A stretch of 64,000 nt of DNA from Campylobacterales bacterium (lineage in GTDB: Bacteria > Campylobacterota > Campylobacteria > Campylobacterales > Sulfurospirillaceae): assembly GCA_016930915.1 (NCBI GenBank), contig JAFGFU010000035.1:1-64000 (forward strand), written 5' to 3'. Below the pieces are notes generated by a model. That model saw nothing but the letters and a program-made list of their open reading frames with translations, searched no databases and was not told the origin of the DNA. Both the position numbers and the translations under genes were made by a program. Positions 18,689 to 28,069 of the stretch are shown piece by piece (the stretch's first letter is position 1; each line of letters starts with the position of its first letter).

Positions 18689-19771
18689 ATGGGCATAAGA
18701 GAGCTCCTTCAAAAAAAATTTCAAAATCTTTTTGTCTCTATTGTATTGCATGAAACAGAATGTTTATTGTATTGCAAAGTCTTTAAAAATAATAGAATTG
18801 AAAAGAGCTTTACCAAAACATTTCCTCTCACACCTCCTGTTGATGCACTCGATAAAGCCATCGAAAATTATTTGGTTGAACTTCAAGATGAATATCAGTT
18901 TGTGTATGTTGCTTATTTGCTTGGAACATTAGGACAAGGTGCTATTGAAGGTACTTCAAGTGCTCATTTTTCTAAACATCATGTTGATATGCAAAGTGTT
19001 CATCATATTACATTTGCAAAGCAGTGGTCAGCCTATGCTTCTTATATTGAAATTAAATGGGCAAAAAATCTTTTTTCCGACGTTGGGTTAGATCTTATCT
19101 ATTCTCCTTTTGTTATTTTAAATGCATGTATTCTCAATGAAAAAGTGCGTTCGAAACCAACCTGTTATATTTTGAATTGCCACGATTTTTTTATTATGGG
19201 TGTCTTTGAAGGGCAACAACTTTATTTTGGTGCTTTTTTTAAAACTCAAAGTGATACCTCTTTTGTGCATACGGAAGATATTGATGATTGGGAACATGAG
19301 CAAGAAGAAGAGAGCATTGTTTCCAAAGAAGAGCTACCTCAATTAAATGTACAAACAAAAGAAAGAGAAGAAGAAATAGACGAACTCAATGAATTTGAAG
19401 AGCTTGGAGAATTGAGAGAATTAGATGATATTGATGCCCTATCGGGTGAAAACACCTTCTCCGACGTCAATACACACACGCTTGGTTATTTTAATGGGGA
19501 AGACGCTTTAAAAGAGGAAGATATTAGCTTAGAGCTATATGGTCGTGATTTGCTGGTATATAAATATTTAAAATCTGCCTTAGAAGAGTATTATCATAAT
19601 CCTTTATATACCAGCCAATTTATTGAAGATATTGTTATTTTTGATGGCTATGAAATTAGCTCGGATTTAATTCATCAAATAGAAGATGAATTAATGATGC
19701 GTGTTGAAGTTCATAAAGTTGATGTAGGTGAACGTATCTGTGATATAGCAATTGAAGAGGTTTTTGGATGA
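18689..19771 (+). CDS. PilM/GspL-like cytoplasmic assembly protein (putative)
   Basis: 360-aa soluble protein heading a coupled three-gene operon. There is no membrane segment. An N-terminal domain with alternating beta strands (VSIVLHETECLLYCKV) and a C-terminal one (IEDIVIFDGYEISSDLI) could form a split actin-like fold as in PilM or GspL. A very acidic low-complexity insert (about residues 205-260) separates them. The following two genes encode PilN- and PilO-like proteins, and this topology (soluble, then two bitopic membrane proteins) is that of the inner-membrane platform of type IV pili and type II secretion. Campylobacter has three uncharacterised genes at the same place. The assignment rests on topology and order. 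Confidence 0.6.
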   Translation: MGIRELLQKKFQNLFVSIVLHETECLLYCKVFKNNRIEKSFTKTFPLTPPVDALDKAIENYLVELQDEYQFVYVAYLLGTLGQGAIEGTSSAHFSKHHVDMQSVHHITFAKQWSAYASYIEIKWAKNLFSDVGLDLIYSPFVILNACILNEKVRSKPTCYILNCHDFFIMGVFEGQQLYFGAFFKTQSDTSFVHTEDIDDWEHEQEEESIVSKEELPQLNVQTKEREEEIDELNEFEELGELRELDDIDALSGENTFSDVNTHTLGYFNGEDALKEEDISLELYGRDLLVYKYLKSALEEYYHNPLYTSQFIEDIVIFDGYEISSDLIHQIEDELMMRVEVHKVDVGERICDIAIEEVFG

Positions 19772-20286
19772 GAAGTTTTATTGCCCCTCGCCCAAAACCC
19801 TTTTTATCGCTTTTTAGTAAAATGTGGATTGTTTTTATTGCTCTTATGTCTTTGTTTATGTTGATGTTTAATTTTTATATTGTTTTTGAGATGCGTTCAT
19901 TTAAGCAAGGCATGATTGACTTAACAAAAGAGCGTGAAATGCTCGAAGTTAAAATTGATGAAAATGATGCAATGATAGGTTCTATTTTACGTCAAAAAGC
20001 ACTTGCGGAAGATATTTTTTCTAACAATACACTTTTAAAAGATAGTATGAACAATCTTTTTGATTTGGTACCTGATCAAATAACATTAAAAAAAGTAGAA
20101 ATGCAGAAGGATTCTTTGATTTTATATGGCATTTCTCCGACTCAAGATGCGTTTAATTTTCTTTTAGCGGCTCCTTTAAAATCAATTTTTCATACCAGTC
20201 AAACGACATTTTATTTAACAAAAGAGGGGTGGTATAATTTTGTGAGTATCAATAAAATCATGAGCGAGGATGAGATACGTGAGTAA
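19768..20286 (+). CDS. PilN-like bitopic membrane protein (putative)
   Basis: 172 aa, with a short cytoplasmic N-terminus containing RPKPFLSLF, one membrane helix (MWIVFIALMSLFMLMFNFYIV, about residues 19-39), a periplasmic coiled coil (about 40-85) and a small alpha/beta domain (DQITLKKVEMQKDSLILYG). This is the classic PilN/GspL-C layout. The ATG overlaps the previous stop (ATGA). It probably pairs with the next gene product. Confidence 0.62.
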   Translation: MRSFIAPRPKPFLSLFSKMWIVFIALMSLFMLMFNFYIVFEMRSFKQGMIDLTKEREMLEVKIDENDAMIGSILRQKALAEDIFSNNTLLKDSMNNLFDLVPDQITLKKVEMQKDSLILYGISPTQDAFNFLLAAPLKSIFHTSQTTFYLTKEGWYNFVSINKIMSEDEIRE

Positions 20287-20818
20287 TCTTGATAGAAGCC
20301 TAGATAAAATTGATATTATGAAATTATTGATTTTCTTGATGATTTTTCTTGTGCTAACTTTTGTGTTCGTTTTTTTACTGATTATCCCACACATTAAAGA
20401 ACACCGTATTTTACAAGCAGAACATAAACGTGTGTTAATCCATAAAACGCGTGTGGAAAATCTTTTTTTAGAGCGAGAATCAGAGCTTTCAAAACTCAAA
20501 ACAGAAAATGCCCATGTGGTCGCTGCATTTAAACACCCTTTTTCTCATGAAGAATTTATGGTGTATGCGAAGAAATTTTTTAGTGATGTTTCGTTGGTTG
20601 AAATTTCAAAAGGTGATTATAAAAAAGAGTTTGTCGAGTATGAGCTGAATGTTACATCTACGCTTAAAACACCGACAAATTTTTATAACTTTCTGGAAGG
20701 CTTAAATCAGTACAGTAGTATTGTACAAGCAGATTTTCCTATTCATTTAGAAGCGACCAAAGAGAGCATTACCTCGATTTTTAAAATCAAAGTGTATGAT
20801 ACGAACGTAACGCACTAG
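20279..20818 (+). CDS. PilO-like bitopic membrane protein (putative)
   Basis: About 179 aa: one membrane helix (LLIFLMIFLVLTFVFVFLLII), a periplasmic coiled coil (HRILQAEHKRVLIHKTRVEN), then a ferredoxin-like periplasmic domain with VEYELNVTSTLKTPTNFYNFLEGL, the pattern of PilO/GspM proteins. I prefer the GTG at 20279, which has GAGG eight bases upstream and overlaps the previous stop; the track uses an ATG nine bases earlier. The 3' end overlaps the convergent tilS by 32 bases. Confidence 0.62.
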   Translation: MSNLDRSLDKIDIMKLLIFLMIFLVLTFVFVFLLIIPHIKEHRILQAEHKRVLIHKTRVENLFLERESELSKLKTENAHVVAAFKHPFSHEEFMVYAKKFFSDVSLVEISKGDYKKEFVEYELNVTSTLKTPTNFYNFLEGLNQYSSIVQADFPIHLEATKESITSIFKIKVYDTNVTH

Positions 20819-21791
20819 GTTCAATACCTGCACTAAAAAGATAAGGGCGTATTTTGTTTGGAATCCCCTCTTTTCTACACGCTTCTTTAAAAAATTTTTC
20901 CATGGGTATGCTAATATAAGGTGCAATAAAAATCTGTTTTTTAGTAAAACAAACTGCAATTTTCCCTCCCACTACGCATGATTTGGTACGTAAAATTTCT
21001 TGACGCTGAGACGCTGAGAGTAATAGTCCTAAGCATTTAACATTTTTATCAATATGGCGAATATTAATTAAATCATCGCGGTCATTAGGAAGTATAAAGA
21101 GCTTTTGAATCTTTTTTTGCGTGTGAGGCAGAAGACGTTTTGCATCAGCACTTAAATACTCAAAACTTTTGGAAATACCCTTTTCATAGTTCTCTAAAAG
21201 AGGTGTTGCAAAGGTATGCCTAAAATGGTTACGTAAATGCTCCAAAGAAGCATTGCTTTCATCTTCAAAATAGCGAATATGGTGTGTTTGAAGATATTTT
21301 TGCAAGACTTCTTTTCTTACATGTAAAAGGGGGCGCACAATGCTATACGTATCTTTTTCATCCCACTCTTGCATTCCCAACAGTTCTACAACGCCAGCAC
21401 CTTTACAAAGTTGCATCAAAAACCATTCCAGTTTGTCACCCAAATGGTGTGCCATGATAAGTGTTTCATAGCCATGTTCGTTGATGAGTGATTCAAAAAA
21501 AGTATAACGAACATGACGTGCGTGATGTTCAAAATTAGAGTTTTCAAGTTTACATGTAAAGGTAAAAAGATGCTTATTAAAGTCTAAAGAGAGCTCTTTG
21601 GCGTACGCTTCTTCTTCATAGCTTTGAGAGCGTGTTTGATAATTGACATGAGCAATATCAAAAGGAATGTGATGTTCGTGAAGTAAAAAGAAGAGGGCGG
21701 TAGAATCTCCACCGCCTGAAAAGGCTAAAATATTCTTAGATTGCCTAAGTCTATTAAGGGTTGCTTCATGCAAGAGCGGTGATGGTTGCAA
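20787..21791 (-). CDS. tilS: tRNA(Ile)-lysidine synthase TilS
   Basis: Converts C34 of the CAU-anticodon tRNA-Ile to lysidine with ATP and lysine, so AUA is read correctly. The N-type PP-loop is [13 protein letters not shown], followed by HVNYQTR and [11 protein letters not shown], all TilS signatures. The track extends to 21869, but that lies deep inside rimO. I favour TTG at 21791 (GGGAG nine bases upstream), giving about 334 aa; a TTG at 21773 is possible. Two TACATGTA copies are in the gene. The tilS-rimO-prfB neighbourhood is shared with Campylobacter. Confidence 0.93.
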   Translation of the reverse strand: MQPSPLLHEATLNRLRQSKNILAFSGGGDSTALFFLLHEHHIPFDIAHVNYQTRSQSYEEEAYAKELSLDFNKHLFTFTCKLENSNFEHHARHVRYTFFESLINEHGYETLIMAHHLGDKLEWFLMQLCKGAGVVELLGMQEWDEKDTYSIVRPLLHVRKEVLQKYLQTHHIRYFEDESNASLEHLRNHFRHTFATPLLENYEKGISKSFEYLSADAKRLLPHTQKKIQKLFILPNDRDDLINIRHIDKNVKCLGLLLSASQRQEILRTKSCVVGGKIAVCFTKKQIFIAPYISIPMEKFFKEACRKEGIPNKIRPYLFSAGIEPSALRSYHTL

Positions 21792-23076
21792 CGAGTTTGT
21801 CTCCCACAAGTTCTGTGATTTTAGCCTTATAACATGCCCCAATAGAGACATTGTCCACCTCTGAGTCATTCACCAAAATCTCTCCATCAATCTGAGGCGC
21901 CCATAAAAGCTCTCGTGCTCCCATAAAGAGTTCATGTTCACTGCTTTCACCCTCAATCAAGATAAGAACTTCTTTTCCAACTTCTTTTTCAAAACTTTGT
22001 TTGGTTTTGGCTTGAACGATTTTATCGAGTTGTTTAATGCGTTTATTGATGGTTTTAGTGTCAATTTTTTCTTCCATCTCGTACGCACTTGTATCTTCTT
22101 CATCGGAGTAAGCAAAAATATTGACACGGTCAAAATCAAAATGTTTTGCAAAGCTCAAAAGCTCTTCAAACTCAGCATCACTCTCTTCTGGATGTCCCAC
22201 AATAAAGCTGGTGCGAATAAAACTATTGGGTGCTTGACGCATAAGCTCTAACTGTTCAATGATACGCTCTCTTCCTGCTCCTCTTTTCATACGTTTGAGC
22301 ATGGCGTCGCTGATGTGTTGGATAGGCATATCAAAATAGTTATGAAAAAGGGAAGATGCAATAATACGCTCAATCAAAGCGTTTGAAGTGGTGGTTGGAT
22401 AGAGATATAAGATACGTGCACTCTTGATTCCCTCAATTTTTTCAACCGCATCAATGAGCGCAATGAGCCCCTCTTTTTCGCCCATGTCTCTTAGGTATGA
22501 GCTACTATCTTGCGAGATAAAGCTAAAGTCATAAAAACCTTTAGACACTAACGCTTTAACCTCTTTTATCAGAGATTCAAGGGTGCGTGAGTGCAGTTTG
22601 CCCTTAAACCCTGGGATAGCACAAAAACTACACGCTTGATTGCACCCCTCAGAGAGTTTGACATAAGCATGGGCATTGGAGCCTGTAATGACACGCTCTT
22701 CTTCGTTCATCAAGTACGTTGTTGGGGTGAAACGGTTTTGACGCAGGGCAATAATTTCATCAATTTTGTCATAATCGCCCACACCCGTAAACAAATCGAC
22801 TTCTTTGAGTTCTTTGGTTAAATCTTCTTTGTAGCGCTCACTTAAACAGCCCGCCATAACCAACAAGGAGCCTTTTTTACGTGCTTCATGCAGTGAAAAA
22901 ATGGTGTTGAGACTCTCCTCTTTCGCAGGTCCTATGAATCCACAGGTGTTGACAATGAGAACATCGGCTTGTGAGGGGTCATCACACATCTCATACGTCC
23001 GTAATTTTCCTAACATCACTTCACTGTCAACGAGATTTTTATTACAGCCCAGTGAGACTAAATGTAGTTTTTTCAA
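21766..23076 (-). CDS. rimO: Ribosomal protein S12 methylthiotransferase RimO
   Basis: Radical-SAM enzyme that adds a methylthio group to the conserved aspartate of ribosomal protein S12. 436 aa. N-terminal cysteines are in [20 protein letters not shown] and AGCLSERY; the radical-SAM motif is CNQACSFC (C-x3-C-x2-C); a TRAM domain is at the C-terminus. It is distinguished from MiaB by the CNKNxVDSE start. A YcaO homologue, which assists RimO in E. coli, is encoded at 40.7 kb. The gene overlaps tilS by about 26 bases. Confidence 0.95.
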   Translation of the reverse strand: MKKLHLVSLGCNKNLVDSEVMLGKLRTYEMCDDPSQADVLIVNTCGFIGPAKEESLNTIFSLHEARKKGSLLVMAGCLSERYKEDLTKELKEVDLFTGVGDYDKIDEIIALRQNRFTPTTYLMNEEERVITGSNAHAYVKLSEGCNQACSFCAIPGFKGKLHSRTLESLIKEVKALVSKGFYDFSFISQDSSSYLRDMGEKEGLIALIDAVEKIEGIKSARILYLYPTTTSNALIERIIASSLFHNYFDMPIQHISDAMLKRMKRGAGRERIIEQLELMRQAPNSFIRTSFIVGHPEESDAEFEELLSFAKHFDFDRVNIFAYSDEEDTSAYEMEEKIDTKTINKRIKQLDKIVQAKTKQSFEKEVGKEVLILIEGESSEHELFMGARELLWAPQIDGEILVNDSEVDNVSIGACYKAKITELVGDKLVATITALA

Positions 23077-23088
23077 GGTTTTCCTTTG

Positions 23089-23910
23089 TTATATCCATAA
23101 ATTATCAATGAGGCGAGTAGTACCCACTTTGGCGCAGACTAAAATAATGCAGTTGCCTAACTCGATGGTAGGTATTGTATCAAAATCACGATTTAAGATT
23201 TCCACGTATTCTACATGTAAAGGTGCAAGTGCCATTCTCATTTCAGCTTTAATTGTCTCACAATCTCTCTCTTTTCCCATGATAGCACGGGAGGCAACTT
23301 TAAGCGATTTAGAGAGCAAAAGAGCTTCGTGGCGCTCTTGCGCATTCAAATAGACATTGCGGCTTGAAAGTGCTAAACCATCATCCTCTCGCACAATTTC
23401 ACACGGAACAATTTCAAGGTCTAAAAAGAGGCTTTTAACCATATTTTGGATGAGATAAAGTTGCTGGGCATCTTTTTTCCCAAAGTAGGCACGATGTGGC
23501 TTGGTGAGATGAAAGAGTTTTAAAACAACCCGTAAAACACCATCAAAATGTCCTGGACGTGCAAGTCCTTCTAGGATGTACGCTTTGGTGTTGGGGGCTA
23601 TAATGCTTGGCTCACATGCACTGTACATCGCCTCTGCGTTAGGCATAAATAAGATATCAACCCCTGCAAGTTCGCAGATTTTGATATCCGCTTGGGTGCG
23701 TTTAGGGTATGTCGCAAAATCTTCCCCTGCTAAAAATTGTGTAGGGTTTACAAATACAGAGACGATGGTATGTTCATTTTGGGCAAGCGATTTTTGAATC
23801 AAGGAGAGATGACCATTATGCAATGCTCCCATGGTAGGAACAAAACCAACACGACCGTTTAAGGCGTATCGTGCTTCTCTAAGCTCTTCTGGGGTATGTA
23901 CTATTTTCAT
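23089..23910 (-). CDS. panC: Pantothenate synthetase
   Basis: Joins pantoate and beta-alanine with ATP to form pantothenate (vitamin B5, CoA pathway). 273 aa from the ATG at 23910 (MKIVHTPEEL); the track start adds fourteen residues not seen in the family. Signatures are PTMGALHNGHLSLI with the HxGH motif, FVNPTQF, and GKKDAQQLYLIQ. It begins twelve bases upstream of rimO on the same strand and is divergent from prfB. No panB or panD is in the window. Confidence 0.95.
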   Translation of the reverse strand: MKIVHTPEELREARYALNGRVGFVPTMGALHNGHLSLIQKSLAQNEHTIVSVFVNPTQFLAGEDFATYPKRTQADIKICELAGVDILFMPNAEAMYSACEPSIIAPNTKAYILEGLARPGHFDGVLRVVLKLFHLTKPHRAYFGKKDAQQLYLIQNMVKSLFLDLEIVPCEIVREDDGLALSSRNVYLNAQERHEALLLSKSLKVASRAIMGKERDCETIKAEMRMALAPLHVEYVEILNRDFDTIPTIELGNCIILVCAKVGTTRLIDNLWI

Positions 23911-23971
23911 TTTAGGCACTTTTGAGTAGAATAATAACTTTAAAGAGCGCATTATAGCAAAAGGAACATAT

Positions 23972-25066
23972 TTGGATAGTTATGAATACACTGAACTTCT
24001 TAAAAAATTAACCACAAAAGTTGATAATATCGCTCAGATTATTAAACCTGAGGATATCACGCAAAGGCTTAAAGAAATTGAAGCAATAGAGCAAGACCCT
24101 GAGTTTTGGAATGATGCCAAAAGGGCGGCTGAAATGCAAAAGGAAAAAACCACGCTTAATTCTCTTTTGAATCGTTATACTAAAGCTAAAAATGTTGTTG
24201 TGGATGCTGTGGATTTGTATGAAATGGCAAATGCTGAAAATGATGAAGCCACAATCGAAGAGCTTTTTAGAGATTCTGAGCGGCTAGAAGAGCATATTAC
24301 TAATTTAGAAATAGCCATGATGCTTAGTGGGGAAAATGACAATAAAAATGCCATTATTTCGATTCATCCAGGCGCAGGTGGGACGGAGAGTCAAGATTGG
24401 GCGAGTATTTTGTATCGTATGTATTTACGTTGGGCGGAGCGCTCAGGGTTTAAAATAGAAGTGCTTGATTATCAAGAGGGTGAAGAGGCAGGACTTAAGG
24501 ATGTCAGTTTCATCATTAGCGGTGAAAATGCATATGGGTATCTTAAAGTAGAAAATGGCATTCACCGATTAGTTCGCATTAGCCCTTTTGATGCCAATGC
24601 AAAGCGCCATACGTCGTTTAGTTCTGTGATGGTTTCACCTGAGGTAGATGATGATATTGACATTGTGCTTGAAGATCGAGATTTGAAAGTCGATACGTAT
24701 CGAGCCAGTGGTGCAGGTGGACAACATGTCAATAAAACAGACAGTGCCATTCGTATTACCCATATGCCAACAGGTATTGTGGTACAGTGTCAAAATGATA
24801 GGTCTCAGCATAAAAACAGAGCTTCAGCAATGAAGATGTTGAAATCTCGTTTGTATGAACTCGAACTTGAAAAACAACAAGCGGAAAAAGATGGGATTGA
24901 AAAGAGTGAGATTGGGTGGGGACATCAAATACGCTCTTATGTTCTAGCCCCCTATCAACAAGTCAAAGACAATCGAAGTAATGTGGCGTATTCGCAAGTC
25001 AATACGATTTTAGATGGCGATATTTCTAAAATGATTGAAGATGTGCTGATTGCACAAAAGCGTTAA
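23972..25066 (+). CDS. prfB: Peptide chain release factor 2
   Basis: Recognises UGA and UAA stop codons and triggers peptide release. 364 aa with the tripeptide anticodon SPF (in [11 protein letters not shown]) and the catalytic GGQ in [15 protein letters not shown]. The start is TTG at 23972. The frame is continuous near codon 25, so the autoregulatory +1 frameshift known from E. coli prfB is absent here. Confidence 0.96.
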   Translation: MDSYEYTELLKKLTTKVDNIAQIIKPEDITQRLKEIEAIEQDPEFWNDAKRAAEMQKEKTTLNSLLNRYTKAKNVVVDAVDLYEMANAENDEATIEELFRDSERLEEHITNLEIAMMLSGENDNKNAIISIHPGAGGTESQDWASILYRMYLRWAERSGFKIEVLDYQEGEEAGLKDVSFIISGENAYGYLKVENGIHRLVRISPFDANAKRHTSFSSVMVSPEVDDDIDIVLEDRDLKVDTYRASGAGGQHVNKTDSAIRITHMPTGIVVQCQNDRSQHKNRASAMKMLKSRLYELELEKQQAEKDGIEKSEIGWGHQIRSYVLAPYQQVKDNRSNVAYSQVNTILDGDISKMIEDVLIAQKR

Positions 25067-25095
25067 ATTTTATTTTTACATGTAAAGGAGAAACC

Positions 25096-25419
25096 ATGCA
25101 TAGACAAGCCATTTTAACACAGTTAGGGTATAGCGTCAGTGAAAATACATTAGCACAACTGGAGTGCGTTATTGCCAATACTATAGGATTTGAGCATGTT
25201 GAAAAACATCTCATTACGCTACACGATGCTCTAAAACCCTACTACTCTTTTGTAGCGCTTTCAAGCACGAAAGACTATTTTAAAATCAAAAATGAGGCGC
25301 ACGATACTGAAATGGTTGATGAAGTCAATGAAATGATTACAAAATGGGCTACAAAATATAAAATCACATTGGAAAAAGTTCCTAACAAAAATACGTATTA
25401 CGTTATAGGTTACAAATAA
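25096..25419 (+). CDS. Conserved small protein of unknown function
   Basis: 107-aa soluble protein with ribosome site AAAGGAG, 29 bases after prfB. There is no signal peptide or membrane helix. Mixed helical N-terminus, then KDYFKIKNEAHDTEMVDEVNEM and a C-terminal strand NKNTYYVIGYK. I do not recognise a family. A TTTACATGTAAA palindrome lies directly before the ribosome site, so the site is partly embedded in it. It may be co-transcribed with prfB. Confidence 0.75.
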   Translation: MHRQAILTQLGYSVSENTLAQLECVIANTIGFEHVEKHLITLHDALKPYYSFVALSSTKDYFKIKNEAHDTEMVDEVNEMITKWATKYKITLEKVPNKNTYYVIGYK

Positions 25420-25432
25420 TTAAAGGCAAAAA

Positions 25433-26827
25433 ATGGCAAAACTAAAATATGGAATAATAGCATCGGTTGTGGTAGCGGCTTTAGCGGCAACCCCTTTTGT
25501 TGTTTCACAAAAAATTGATGCATCACTCAAAGAAAAAGCAACGCTTTTAGAGCAAAACGGTTTAAAATCAGAAACGTTAAGCAAAAGTGGTTATTTAACA
25601 ACACAAAGAACTTTTAGCCTTGAAGTGACAGATGGAAAAAAGGCACGTGATTTTTTACTTGCACAATTGGTTGATAAAAATGCACAGTATAAACTTTTTG
25701 CACAAGCGCTTAAAGAAGAGACAGAAGCTGGTATTAATGAGGCATTAAATGGCTTAAAATTTAAAGGTGAGATGGTTCATAGCAATTTGTTGCTAAGCGA
25801 TGTTAAAGTTACACTGACGCTTAATGAACTACCAACGGCTGTTCAAGAAAATCTTCTTCAGGATAAAGAGGCTAGTGCCTTGATTTTACCTCTTTTAACA
25901 CGGGGTGTTTTAGGGATTGATATGCTTTTTGGCAATGATGAAGCGCTTAAAGAGCTTAAACTTAAAGATATTCAAGAAGAGCTTAAAGTTGAGGGTGGAA
26001 CAGTGAATGTGAATACCAAAGACCATACCTTAAAGCTCAATCATCGTGGAGAGAGTGTCTATGGAAGTTTTGGAGTGGGCCATCAGCTTATTTTAACAGA
26101 TATGGAAATGATGAAATCTAAAAGTGAACTCAAAAATTTTATCTATAACTTTACCTACAATAATGAATTTAATAACAAAGCAGATTTGAGTATTGGAAAT
26201 TATGCGCTTGAAATTAAAGATGAATATACCAATCTTAATGCAGGGCTTGGAAGCCTTAAAGCAAACAGTAGTATTGAAGAGCAACAAAAAGAGTTGCAGA
26301 TGAAAGCAGATTATACGTTTGATAAGATTTTTATAGGCGATAATGGTGATGACATTAAACTTGAAAAATTGTTGAGCACTTTCTTTTTAAGAGGGTTAGA
26401 TACTGACGTTGTGAGAAAATTACAAGCCGATTATAATACCTTGATTTTAAATGAAACAGCTCCTTCGGAAGAAGTGTTGCTTAATGACTTGATTGCCTTG
26501 GTTAATCATGGGTTTAAATTTGATGTGGATGTCATGTTGCAAGGCTTAACATATGATGAGGTAAGCTTAAAAGATATCCGTGTTGATACCAAAATAGAGA
26601 TTGCAAAAAACAGTTATACCAATAAACAAAGCCCTTTAGCTCTTTTAGGACTTTTAGAAATTAACTCCAAAGTGAAAGTACACAAAGATGACCGTGCAAC
26701 GCTTGAAAGTCTTCAACTGACCTCAGAAGAAGATTTTGCTCTTGGCAAAGCGGATGGGGATTATTTTGTGTATGAAATTGCTATGAAAAAGGGTGCTATT
26801 AGCGTGAATGGTCAGGTTATTCAGTAG
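25433..26827 (+). CDS. YdgA/DUF945-like envelope protein
   Basis: 464 aa with an N-terminal membrane anchor or uncleaved signal (IIASVVVAALAATPFVVSQKID, about residues 8-29). The rest is a long repetitive beta-rich domain. The segment after the anchor (DASLKEKATLLEQNGL) and the overall length resemble DUF945 (YdgA) proteins, periplasmic beta proteins of unclear function. The family call is by resemblance only. It is followed four bases later by a membrane protein gene. Confidence 0.7.
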   Translation: MAKLKYGIIASVVVAALAATPFVVSQKIDASLKEKATLLEQNGLKSETLSKSGYLTTQRTFSLEVTDGKKARDFLLAQLVDKNAQYKLFAQALKEETEAGINEALNGLKFKGEMVHSNLLLSDVKVTLTLNELPTAVQENLLQDKEASALILPLLTRGVLGIDMLFGNDEALKELKLKDIQEELKVEGGTVNVNTKDHTLKLNHRGESVYGSFGVGHQLILTDMEMMKSKSELKNFIYNFTYNNEFNNKADLSIGNYALEIKDEYTNLNAGLGSLKANSSIEEQQKELQMKADYTFDKIFIGDNGDDIKLEKLLSTFFLRGLDTDVVRKLQADYNTLILNETAPSEEVLLNDLIALVNHGFKFDVDVMLQGLTYDEVSLKDIRVDTKIEIAKNSYTNKQSPLALLGLLEINSKVKVHKDDRATLESLQLTSEEDFALGKADGDYFVYEIAMKKGAISVNGQVIQ

Positions 26828-26830
26828 GGT

Positions 26831-27577
26831 ATGATGCAAACTAAACCACAAACGAATATATTTATTTTAGCTCTAGGTGATAGTTTATCTCCTAGGGTTT
26901 TACTCATCTCTTTGGTCTCTTTTTTATTAACTCTTTTGGTTTTTGTAGGGGCTATTTGGCTTTTATTTGGCGGAATGGGTGCTCTTTCTTTGTGGCTTAG
27001 TGAGAGTTTGCAGAGTTTTGAGGGGAGTTTAGAGCAGAGTTGGCTTTTTGGATTTATCTCTTTAATTTTTATTACCAAAACCTTAGTTTCTGTTCTTTTT
27101 TTCTTTACCTCTGCGATGGTGGTTTATTATCTCTTTTTAATGGTTTATTCTGTTATTGTGGGATTTTTTGCAGGTTATTTTATTGGGGAAATTGCAAAAA
27201 ATTATTATCCTCATGTAGCATTTAAAGGTATTGGTCTTTTAGGATATGTAGGTGTGATGTTAAAGAGTATTCTTGTCACAACGGTGTTATTTATTCTTCT
27301 CTCGCCTTTAGTGTTTATTCCTGTGTTTAATTTTGTATTATTGTTCCCCGTGTTTTATCTTTTTCATAAACTTTTGGTTTTGGATATTTCTTCGATGCTC
27401 AATACAAAAGAGGAGTATAAAGAGTTAAAACGCTTATATGCTAGTCAAATGCGAGGGATTTCATTGCTCTGTTTTGCTATGACGTTTATTCCCTTTGTTG
27501 GTGTGGTGATGTATCCTTATTATGTGATTGTGATGGGTCACTTTATCTTTCGTAAAACGGAGGCATTACGAGCTTAA
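26831..27577 (+). CDS. EI24/CysZ-like multi-spanning membrane protein
   Basis: 248-aa inner-membrane protein with about five to six hydrophobic segments, including VLLISLVSFLLTLLVFVGAIW, VVYYLFLMVYSVIVGFFAGY and ILVTTVLFILLSPLVFIPVF. Length and the layout with the motif FNFVLLFPVFYLFHKLL match the EI24 domain family (CysZ-like) found across Campylobacterota. Function unknown; CysZ itself carries sulfate, but there is no evidence for that here. The stop codon interlocks with the convergent asparaginase-like gene (shared TTAA). Confidence 0.7.
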   Translation: MMQTKPQTNIFILALGDSLSPRVLLISLVSFLLTLLVFVGAIWLLFGGMGALSLWLSESLQSFEGSLEQSWLFGFISLIFITKTLVSVLFFFTSAMVVYYLFLMVYSVIVGFFAGYFIGEIAKNYYPHVAFKGIGLLGYVGVMLKSILVTTVLFILLSPLVFIPVFNFVLLFPVFYLFHKLLVLDISSMLNTKEEYKELKRLYASQMRGISLLCFAMTFIPFVGVVMYPYYVIVMGHFIFRKTEALRA

Positions 27578-28068
27578 CAAGGCTCAAAAATGCCCTTAAT
27601 TCTATTTTTATAAAGCTGTGTGTGTGGTGCAACTTTGCCATGCATAGCAATGTATACGCCTACTTCATTTCTTACATGTAAATCTCCAAGTGCTAACATC
27701 ATATTGGCTGTTGCCTCAATGGGGTCAATACTAAATGGAACCATTGCACCTGTGAGTGTCATAATTTTATTCTTTACATGTAAAGATAAAAATGTGGCTG
27801 TTTTATCCATCGTATCGGTGCCATGAATGATTAAGACTTTTTGAGAAGAAGAGGTTTTAATAGTTTGAGCAAGGTACTCTCTATCGTCATCATTCATCTC
27901 TAAGCTGTCTTTATGAATAAGATTTAAAAGGATGTAAACGGTGTTGGGGCAGTACTGTAAAATTGACTCAATTGCTAGAGCATCTTTGGGAACTTCAAGT
28001 TCACCTTTTAAGGGATTGTATCGTTTGTTAAACGTACCACCAGTGTTTAAGATAAGAATCGTTTCCAT
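27574..28068 (-). CDS. Single-domain asparaginase-family protein
   Basis: 164 aa from the ATG one base after the dnaX stop (METILILNTGGTF); the track start lies inside dnaX. It carries the first asparaginase signature TGGTFNKRYNP with the nucleophilic Thr, the second signature HGTDTMDKTA (Thr-Asp pair) and the Lys before LTGAM. Ordinary L-asparaginases are about 330 aa with a second domain that completes the active site in dimers; that domain is absent. The catalytic half looks intact, so this is probably a distinct short family rather than a broken gene. Two TACATGTA copies are inside. Confidence 0.82.
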   Translation of the reverse strand: METILILNTGGTFNKRYNPLKGELEVPKDALAIESILQYCPNTVYILLNLIHKDSLEMNDDDREYLAQTIKTSSSQKVLIIHGTDTMDKTATFLSLHVKNKIMTLTGAMVPFSIDPIEATANMMLALGDLHVRNEVGVYIAMHGKVAPHTQLYKNRIKGIFEPC

Positions 28069-28069
28069 A

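Noticed and set aside
23972-25066. Programmed frameshift in prfB
   Set aside because: The reading frame is continuous through the N-terminal region where the E. coli shift site would be.
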